Source of the DNA: Siphonodentalium dalli
Lineage: Eukaryota > Mollusca > Scaphopoda > Gadilida > Siphonodentaliidae
NCBI GenBank assembly: GCA_032622095.1
Contig: CP136063.1
Location: forward strand, 68,923,980 to 68,987,979
Length of the DNA: 64,000 bases
Reading direction: 5' to 3'
The notes beneath the pieces were generated by a model. That model was not told the origin of the DNA. It searched no databases and saw nothing but the letters and a program-made list of their open reading frames with translations. Shown piece by piece: positions 56,291-64,000 of the stretch; position 1 is the first letter of the stretch, and every line of letters starts with the position of its first letter. Position numbers and translations under genes: made by a program.

Positions 56291-56335
56291 TCCGGACCGG
56301 CAGGCCCTCATTCAACCTCTGTAATCGTTTAAATT

Positions 56336-57505
56336 ATTAAACATGTGGCCATCTCCGCAAAAACACCACTGAGTCTCTCTCAATCCCAACAAACTTAGGA
56401 AACAATGGGCTCTCAATATGGGGTGGGGTGAGTCCCCTGAATTAGGCCCGGATACGTGGTAGATAATGTTTGGACAGCTGGGGTCTTGTATAATAGTATA
56501 ATAGTTAAGTGTGACATGTGGGGTGTTGGACGGCTTTGTGCACTGAGAAAAATAATGGGTCAATATGACTAACTTTGGGTTGGTCATGGATCTTTGGAAT
56601 CATTTTGACTATACCCGTGCCGTCCCACGACAATGAAAAAAATATATATAAAAAATATGTATATGTAAAAACATAAGCTACGTTTTAAAACTCACAGCTT
56701 ATCGTATTTAAAGTTTCCCAGAAACTATAACGTTATCATTCAAGCGGCATAATTATTTTACCCCTGCACTTATGGTATGAGGTTTATAGTACGACAAATC
56801 GAAATATGCTTCTGGTGTACCGTATGAACCATGTGCATTGTTGTTCGTGTAAACTTCTCTTGTTTTAGATTATTTTAGCAAATATTTGGACATAACTTGC
56901 TTCTTAATAACCTGGAATATTGTTAGCACTGTCTGGATTATGTTTGTATATGGAAGGGACAAGATGTTATAACCTCCGAAAACAGGCTGAGTCAATGAAT
57001 TCAGTGCCAGTGGGATTACACTTGACATGCACGACAATGTTGTGAATCTCAAAAGACAGATACTTAAGTTTCACAAAATTATAAACCGTCCAATTAACTC
57101 ACAAGTCTGACAAGAGTCAACCACTGGTGACTAGAATTACGAGACATACAATTATGTAGAAATTAATCGGAATTATGACGTCACAGATCAGTCATGACTC
57201 ATGAGTCAGTCACAAGGTAGTTGGCTACAATGCACAACTACAAGTACCTGTACAAAGGAAGATGGATCATGTCGCCATGACATATCACCCAGGTACGGAG
57301 TCTGCTATTTTTTTTATCGAAACGCCGGTGACGCTGTGATATTGTTGTGATATATTTATGAAATGACGGATAATCTCGGAGATACGGATCCAATTCTGGG
57401 ACACACATTATCACTGAATCCATCACAAGCTTTTACATTTAGTAACGTACTACAGCTATGCTCTAATTAATCATCCCCTTTAACAATGTTGTAGGGCGTT
57501 AATGG
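56336..57505. other. No gene recognised
   Basis: AT-rich DNA with short frames on both strands and no domain or repeat that could be defined. Confidence 0.4.
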
Positions 57506-58065
57506 CACCGGTTATACCATACCGCCGTTCAACCATGGTCTATGTGGTTGACATATGGCAACCGCAGGTAATCTTTCTACAGTACTAGTAATAATATTTT
57601 GCGACTTAGTACTGTAGTCTGTACTCCGCATTAATTTTTCACATGGCCACCTTACACCCAGTCCAGCTTTTCTTGAGCGCCATGCACCGTGTTAACTACC
57701 CAGCTGGACACAACAAGTGTCCACTTAACCGCGGTGGAGTTAGCGTTGCCACCGCGGACGAATTGCAACTACACTGAGACTCCACTGGCTAATTACAGTT
57801 GAGCCGCAGTGTACTTGCCATTCGACCATGGTGTACGGTAGTTGCCGCGGTGTGCGTTCATTAAACTGGAAAAAGATGATACAAACCAGAAATCTAACCA
57901 CGGTGTACATGCCATTCGGCCGCGTTCTACCGGTAGTTGCCTTTTGGCCATGGTGTACTTGCCGCTCAGCAACAATGTACTTGCCGTTCGGCCGCAGTAC
58001 TTGCCATTCGGCCGCAGTGCTCAAATGCGGCCGAACGACAAATACACCACGGTGCCAATGGACAC
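57506..58065. repeat. 22-bp-type GTACTTGCCATTCGGCCGC repeats
   Basis: Variants of GTGTACTTGCCATTCGGCCG occur about seven times between 57808 and 58020. An inverted relative (GCGGCCGAACGACAA) follows at about 58027. CCGTTCAACCATGGT at 57522 may be an outlying unit. Frames crossing it on both strands are repeat-derived. Confidence 0.7.
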
Positions 58066-59002
58066 TTGTTTTGTCGAGTGGGGTATACACAAAACAATAT
58101 TTCAATTAATAATTCGTTTACGGTTTAATCAACATTCGAAGTTGGTCACTGACCGACATTCGCAACTGCATCATCAATGCTGTGTCAGGCGATGCCAGAA
58201 ATATACACTCTGTGGTGGTTATAATGCTGACTTTAAAAAGGTACGAAGGTCGTCCATGGTAGGATTGATCATGGATAATAGCATCATCAACTACGTGGTA
58301 ATATCGGTGGTCAACGTCGTTAAGGGGGGCGTCAATTAGAGCTTAGCTGTATATATACAGGTACATGAACATGTAGACCATTCCAATGTCCAGATGCATC
58401 ATGTTCTTATCAACACATGTGTGGCTATCATTCAGAACGATTCGGACATTTCCGCTTTGCTAGGAAATAACCTCTTCCATAATTGGAAACCATATTCGCG
58501 AAATTCTACATTATATGGCTCTGGTGATCAGCAATGACATTGACTCGATGACGCATAGCTGCGAATGGAGAATAATTTATTCACTATGGCCTTACCAAAA
58601 TGGATCTTATATTAAATACATTAAACTCTCCGTGTGTGATGTTTGTTTCTTTGTTCATATACATGTACCGATACAGCACATCGGAAGTGTACGATAATCA
58701 AAACACTCAACAATGTGGCAATTGGTTTTGGGAGAGTGATTCCGGTGACCCATTCAACACCAAAATATTGTGGCGAGGACTAGTAAGCGCTATAACAGTT
58801 TTTTGCAAACAACAAGTTGCCAGTTTTAATTAACCAAAGTTCATTAGTGTGGTCTCCCCATTGTTGAGTATTTTGCTTATCGCACGCTATATACATACTT
58901 TACAACAGGTTCTCGAACAGAATTTGGCTTTGTTCACATAATGCAGCGTAGGAACTACAACAATTACATACCATTTACGCGATATTTATTATGGTATAAA
59001 GA
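58066..59002. other. No gene recognised
   Basis: Short frames only (for example 58515-58697 and 58600-58833), with no domain or convincing splice context. Confidence 0.4.
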
Positions 59003-59344
59003 AAGGTCTGAGCGAACCACATATTAACTATAATAGCCTGATCGGGCTTCAATAGACCGATCGGTCTTCCTGGCACAGTGCTCACTAAATTTCTTGACAA
59101 TTTGAATATGTTTGTTTGAATATTTGTATACATGTACCGGTATGTTTATTTTGAATATTCTCAGTAAATAATTATTTGGTGTCTTGGAAAAAAGATCAGA
59201 ATTAATTTTGTTTATGTATTGATTGAGAGATAACAATAAAACAGTTTAGAGTGACTCCCATTTTCCCAGATTCATGCTGGCTGTGAAAGACCGATTGGTT
59301 TGTTTTAGTCTATTATAGATCGGTAAGTGGTTCACTCAAACCTG
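59003..59344. mobile_element. MITE with AGGTCTGAGCGAACCAC-type ends
   Basis: The left end AGGTCTGAGCGAACCACATA, continuing to CTATAATAG, pairs with the right end CTATTATAGAT...GTGGTTCACTCAAACCT over about 33 bp with mismatches. An inner AGACCGATCGGTCT palindrome and a related GACCGATTGG are present. No clear target duplication or coding region was seen. Confidence 0.65.
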
Positions 59345-59384
59345 TTTAAGATATCAAATGATTTAATGATTTAGTCATACAAAG

Positions 59385-59640
59385 AGTAAAATCCAAGATG
59401 GCTGCCGGCGGCAATGTTTTTTGGCCGAAGATTACTCGTTCCCATCTACATGTGAATATTAACTTACACGACAAATTTCACGATTAGCCCGTGCTAATGG
59501 ATTGAATTTTGAAATCCAAGATGGCCGCTGGCGGCCATATTTTTTTGCCGGATGACCCCAAAATGACTCGTTCCCATCTACATGACAAATTTTATAATGA
59601 TCCTACCAAAGGTACGACCTGCAGCCCGTGCTAAAGGAGG
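59385..59640. repeat. 123-bp tandem duplication (AAATCCAAGATGGC)
   Basis: AAATCCAAGATGGCTGCCGG at about 59390 and AAATCCAAGATGGCCGCTGG at about 59513 head two copies. Both continue with ACTCGTTCCCATCTACATG and AGCCCGTGCTAA. Confidence 0.8.
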
Positions 59641-59919
59641 TCGTTTACTAATCACCCACGCACACACGGACGACGGTTACCAAGCCATGGCAATAGCCCA
59701 TACTTTACAGTAAAGTTGAGCAAAAAATCAGCTTTGTACTCAAAAGTCCAAATAGAAGTCATTTTTTGGGGTTTTTTGTGGAGTGTCTGGCCCCTAAACG
59801 CCAGGAATGCGGAACTTAAAAAATCCGATTTCTTTGAACGTTCCTGGGGGGTAACAAATATGGGGCATCAAACCTTTCGTACTCGATTGTGCAAATAGAA
59901 CCCAGCAGGCTCCCCGACT

Positions 59920-60615
59920 AAATGGAGATTGACTGTCACTCAAGACTTGCAGGAATATACCATTGCAAAGTAAGGGACTATCGGTTCAAATCAGATGAAT
60001 TGCAAATGAAATACGCTTAAGTACAAATCAATTCACTATTTGCACTTAATTGCAAATAATTATACTTAAGTTTAATTATTTGCACTTAAGTACGATTAGT
60101 GAATTGATTTGCACAGGGTGAGAAAGTATGGCAAGCCGTTTTATTTATTTAGACATAAGTGCAAATAATTGTACTTAAGTGTAAATATTTGCACTTAAGT
60201 CTAAATAAATTAAAAATGTGAAAACGGCTTGCCATAACGCATGGTCATTTCCATATTTACAGCGGAGTAACCTATCTATTTAAGACTGAGAACCCATGAC
60301 CTAACTTTAGGAGTCTGGGCCAATTTCCTACTTACTACATGTAGGTCTATGGGTATCCATATGGGTCCGGATTATGTTTTGTCATCAGTCATGTGGCGCC
60401 TTTAACTCACATGATTTGCTTCATCACATCATTGGAGGAGAATATCATCATGTATGCATTTGGTGGAAATTAGAGCTATTTAACATACTTGTATCTCTAT
60501 CAGTTGCTGTGCTCCTTCCATCCCCATTCATGACTCCAACAGCACGAATGTGAATTCCATTCCTTATTCCTTATTCGAAAAATTTATATTTATGTCAAAC
60601 AAAGGGTGTTATTAT
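59920..60615. repeat. Duplicated segment A with TTGCACTTAAG hairpins
   Basis: Two adjacent hairpins (60017-60114, arms with CAAATCAATTCACTA/TAGTGAATTGATTTG; 60128-60236, arms with TATGGCAAGCCGTTTT) carry many TTGCACTTAAGTGCAA-like palindromes. The following 60260-60615 is directly duplicated at 61940-62305. Confidence 0.75.
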
Positions 60616-60924
60616 ACCTCATATTAAAAGCCTATGTTAATTTCCCATAGGGTGTGATTTTACAATTTGCAATGTTTCCCGCACATGAACCATTGCCGGT
60701 CACCATTTTTTGTAATGTTTACCGCTCCGACCGAAAGAGACCGAACATGTTCACGGATGCACCCGAACGAAATTTTATGACGTATTCAAACATTCAAACC
60801 GGAAACCCCAAATTGTCACGATTCAGACGACTTCCGCATTCTTTAAAGTAAACATCAGGGATGTCGGTGTCAAATCGAAGCGATTCGAGGATGTTTCACC
60901 CAATGGTATGACATGGTTATTCGG

Positions 60925-61080
60925 TATAATAAAAACAATGGTGACGTGGCTCGAGGGCAACATTGCGGATAGTCTCCCCTTGGAACCAATGTTCCCCTCG
61001 GCTCCGCCTCGGGAGACATTGGTTACTCGGGGAAACCAGCCGCAATGTTGGCCTCGAGCCACGTCACCATTTTTTATATT
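60925..61080. repeat. Large GC-rich hairpin
   Basis: AATGGTGACGTGGCTCGAGG (60937-60956) and its complement (61052-61071) are perfect arms. Inside them, GCAACATTGCGG and CCGCAATGTTGG pair, and then GAACCAATGT and ACATTGGTTA. The centre is CTCGGCTCCGCCTCGGG. Confidence 0.85.
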
Positions 61081-61094
61081 GTAGAGTGGTCCCA

Positions 61095-61590
61095 CGAGGC
61101 ACTCTTTTTCCACACACACCGATCCAAAATGACCACTATCCAGAGGGGTTCAAATAGGGCACTCATGCCATTTCTCGGCCCCTTGACCGATTTAGTTTAG
61201 ACAAATTGTGCTGAAGGGTGGACCCCAAACCAATCTAGATATTCACCACCACTAATCCCGCCGCGATCCAAAAGGGGTTAATATAGGGAGGGACCATGCC
61301 ATTTCTGGGCTCTTAACAGATTTATGTCAAACAGAGAGGTGTATGGTGCCCCCAAGACACCCTAAATATTCGTTGCACACCCACCACGATCCAAAATGGC
61401 TGCCGTCCAGATGGCTCAGCTAGAGGACCCATGCAATTTCTCGGCCCTTCAGCCATCCCTTAACATATTTAGGTCATATAAAGAGTTGTATGGTGGCCCC
61501 ACAACCCACACACCCCAACCTAATGCAAAATTGCCCACCCATGCCATTTCTCGACACAGATCCACACAAACATTGACCCCACCCCAATAA
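61095..61590. repeat. GATCCAAAATGGCC-type interspersed tandem repeats
   Basis: About three diverged units of 120-145 bp carry CGATCCAAAA, CATGCCATTTCTCGG and TTAGACAAA/ATGTCAAAC. Another copy is at 62305-62430, with an inverted piece at about 62465-62565. Confidence 0.65.
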
Positions 61591-61734
61591 TACATAATCA
61601 TAAGTGAGTGCAATTAAACTGTATAAGAAACACCCCCATTTGAGAACAAGCTGGTCTGGTGTTGCTCATAGGGCGGACTTTTTGGGGAAATAGTTAGTCA
61701 TGTCAGAATTAACTGCACAATATTTATCTAACAA

Positions 61735-62305
61735 TTAACTAGTTCCTACTTAACATTTGCACTTACGTGCAAATATTTGCACTTAAGTTTGCACTTAAGT
61801 ACAATTATTTGCACTTAAGTGCAAATATTTGCACCTAAATAATTACACTTAATTAATTAAACTTAAGCAGGAACTAGATGACTGTTTATCCTACCTATCC
61901 ATGTCATAAATGTAGTTATGCCGATACATGGGCACGCGTGGTCCTTTCCCTATTTACAGTGGCGTAGCCTATCTATTTAAGACTGAGAACCCATAACCTA
62001 CCTTTAGTAGTCGGGGCCAATTTCCTACTTACCACCTGTCGCTTATGGGTATCTATATATGGATCCATGACTATCCGGATCGTTATATTGGGTCGTCAGT
62101 CACATGACGTCTTTAACTCACATGCTTTGCTTCATCATATAATTGGAGAAGAACGTGTATGAATTTGGTGGAAACTAGAGCTAAACATATTTGTATCACT
62201 ATCAGGTTTGGTGCATCGCTCCTCCCCATTCATGAGTCGAACATCACGAAGGTGTATTCCATTCCATATTCGAAAATTGTATATTTAGGTCAAACAAAGG
62301 GTGTT
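61735..62305. repeat. Duplicated segment B with TTGCACTTAAG hairpin
   Basis: A hairpin with outer arms AACTAGTTCCTACTTAA and TTAAGCAGGAACTAG (61736-61877) contains TTGCACTTAAGTGCAAAT palindromes. Then 61940-62305 repeats 60260-60615 in direct orientation, including TATCTATTTAAGACTGAGAA. Confidence 0.75.
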
Positions 62306-62569
62306 GTAGGGTGGCCCCCAGGGCACTCTTTCCACACAGCCACCTGTCAAAAATGGCCACCGTCCAGAGGGGTTTAAATAGGGCACCCATGCCATTTATC
62401 GGCCCCTTGACCGATTTAGTTTAGACAAATAATTATTAGGATGGATCAATGTTTGTTTCGATTTGGACCCCTCTTGACGGCGACCTTTTTGGATCGAGGT
62501 GGGATATGTGTGGGTGTATGCTTAGGGCGTCTAAAGTAGGGACACCCTACAACACCCTTTGTTTTTGCT

Positions 62570-63380
62570 AACCCTGGTAACCTGCATGGTCAGATTCCCA
62601 AAGTATACCACATGATTATGTCACTTAATCTCATGTTACTAAATATCTATACTATTCCTATATTATAAAAATCATTCCTGGACCATCACAAAGCCGCCAA
62701 TAGAATGCCTTCCGATGTAACAGCTCCTAGACAGTGGTGTTAGTACTGTTAACAGAGTCAGCTAGTCCAGGCAAAACAAAATATAGCATGGACACCCCCT
62801 TAAAATTGCCCTTGATCAAACTTTCAAATTTACAACTTACGCGGCTACTCAATGGAGTCTGTATTAAACAAATTCTTGCTACTGATTTGTTTATATTTGG
62901 ACCAAATAGTGAGCTAAAACACATGTTAACACTGAGCTGTTTGTAAATTATTTACTACGTTCCTTCTAACCAAGCTAATCGATCAAAAGTAGTCTCAACA
63001 GAAAAGATTGACTAGGCACGTCTAGATTGACAACATAGATCGAGACAACGTCGCTCATTCCTGCACCCATTATGCACGCTGTCATCAAAGAAAGTAATAT
63101 AAGGGTAGTCACCCTAATCTATTTTTAGGCAAAATTTTACGATCGAGTGCACCGTTATAACCTTGAGTTTGACACCCGCGCAAATTAGGAAACAAATCAC
63201 TTTGTAAACACAAGTAAAGCAAGCTTAGCGCATATATTATCAAAGAACAATAAAAACAAATCATGAATGAATGTTCCTTCCATGTAGTTAGCGTATATTA
63301 AGATGCAAATTCGGAGTTGAACCCATTTTCAATGATCCCGAAAACAAGCGCCGCAGCCATGATTGTGGCAAAAGGGACGC
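62570..63380. other. No gene recognised
   Basis: AT-rich, with short overlapping frames around 62727-62946 and no recognisable domain. Confidence 0.4.
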
Positions 63381-63384
63381 AAAT

Positions 63385-63525
63385 TGAATGGAGATTGACT
63401 GTCACTCAAGACGTGCAGAAATATACCATTACAAAGAAGGGGACTATCGTTTTAAACCAGATGAATTGCACGCAAGTTCAAATGAATTACACTTAAGTAC
63501 AAATCAAATCACTATTTGCACAAAG
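63385..63525. repeat. Third copy of the GGAGATTGACTGTCACTCAA repeat
   Basis: AATGGAGATTGACTGTCACT through CACTTAAGTACAAATCAA matches 59922-60050 in direct orientation, with some changes. The hairpin partner is lost. Confidence 0.8.
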
Positions 63526-64000
63526 AACAGTAAACAATGTTCCCCAAAGCGAATTTCAGCGAATTTTGGATATGTTGTTGCCCAGATTCTGCCCGACAAA
63601 ATGACATTAAAACAGCTTGTCAACTATTTTTTCTAGGTTCATCTCAAAATCGACTCTCAACGATCAGACTATTACTTCTGTAAGCCGATACGATGTATGT
63701 TAAAACTGGGACTAATAACAGGGGTGGTTATCTCTACTATACTATTCCCAGATTAAAACGAGATCGCTGTTATAGGTAGCGATTGCAATTGGTCAAGTAT
63801 ATATCGGTTAAATGCATAAAAGTAAACATTTGTTATGTAAATATCGATGTCTGTACTGTATATATATTAAGTAGAACATGTTATTTAATGCATATATAAC
63901 ATTTTAAAACTGTTCTCGTTTGTTCGTTCTCGGTAGATATTTAGATTACCCCAGCTGGTCGGTTCCACGTTATTCGATAGACATCGTCTCAGAGCTTTTT
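63526..64000. other. No gene recognised
   Basis: AT-rich to the window edge, with nothing definable. Confidence 0.4.

Larger units (their letters stand above)
54000..56335 (+). mobile_element. Decayed DIRS-type retroelement in a GC-rich block
   Basis: Base composition turns sharply GC- and CpG-rich compared with the rest of the window. The order is a gag-like region (54619-55240), then an RT-like region (55213-55824), as in DIRS-type elements. A tyrosine recombinase and the split terminal repeats were not found, and the coding region is broken by frameshifts and stops. Boundaries are approximate and inferred from composition. Confidence 0.65.

Noticed and set aside
57740-58339. Overlapping frames of up to 165 codons on both strands
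   Set aside because: They are generated by the GTACTTGCCATTCGGCCGC repeat array, with no domain and no splice or start context.

Overview
The window is AT-rich animal DNA, most likely from a marine invertebrate, and a mollusc or another lophotrochozoan would fit. The grounds are two exons of a TRPM-type cation channel with good splice sites, the mixture of transposons (PIF/Harbinger, piggyBac-type MITEs, Helitrons, LINEs and a DIRS-type retroelement), and abundant satellite and microsatellite DNA. The species cannot be fixed from the sequence. No complete gene, rRNA, convincing functional tRNA or CRISPR array was found. Almost all identifiable sequence is mobile or repetitive.

Layout. 1-9.8 kb: two TRPM exons on the minus strand (7433-7596, then 2952-3144). 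The intron between them holds a 3.2 kb PIF/Harbinger element (3368-6541), itself interrupted by a 5'-truncated LINE (4026-5970). A piggyBac-like MITE made of two hairpins lies at 8285-8676. 9.5-12.5 kb: a few unassigned minus-strand exon-like open frames. 12.6-17.1 kb: one arm of an inverted segmental duplication (the other is at 48.7-50.3 kb), split here by a Helitron (13247-16433) that the other arm lacks. 17.4-20.9 kb: a tRNA-derived SINE-like box, 187-bp tandem repeats, a second piggyBac-like MITE and a large hairpin.

20.9-28.6 kb: the most striking object, a 7.7 kb near-perfect palindrome flanked by the direct 6-bp repeat CGTATG, with AG...CT termini. Trinucleotide repeats and a polyglutamine exon-like segment sit at its axis, in mirror image. 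28.6-31.7 kb: hairpins and a MITE fragment. 31.75-37.46 kb: two Helitron copies fused head to head so that both outer ends are Helitron 3' ends; one carries a nested TTA-flanked DNA transposon. 37.5-39.6 kb: a decayed LINE reverse transcriptase on the minus strand, cut by a hairpin element. 39.7-40.3 kb: about 148-bp tandem repeats. 40.3-43.8 kb: mostly unassigned, with a possible decayed TIR-domain relic. 43.8-45.3 kb: a second PIF/Harbinger element. 45.4-46.7 kb: a 367-bp satellite. 46.7-53.4 kb: inverted repeats, the second duplication arm, a MITE, a 21-bp minisatellite and simple repeats. 54.0-56.3 kb: a GC-rich decayed DIRS-type retroelement with gag-like and RT-like coding. 56.3-64.0 kb: MITEs, TTGCACTTAAGTGCAA-rich hairpins and duplicated segments, with no gene recognised.

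The host genes do not form an operon or pathway here. The window is best read as a large TRPM-gene intron or flank (minus strand) plus intergenic DNA shaped by repeated, nested transposition. The identifications rest on reading motifs by eye; no database search was run.
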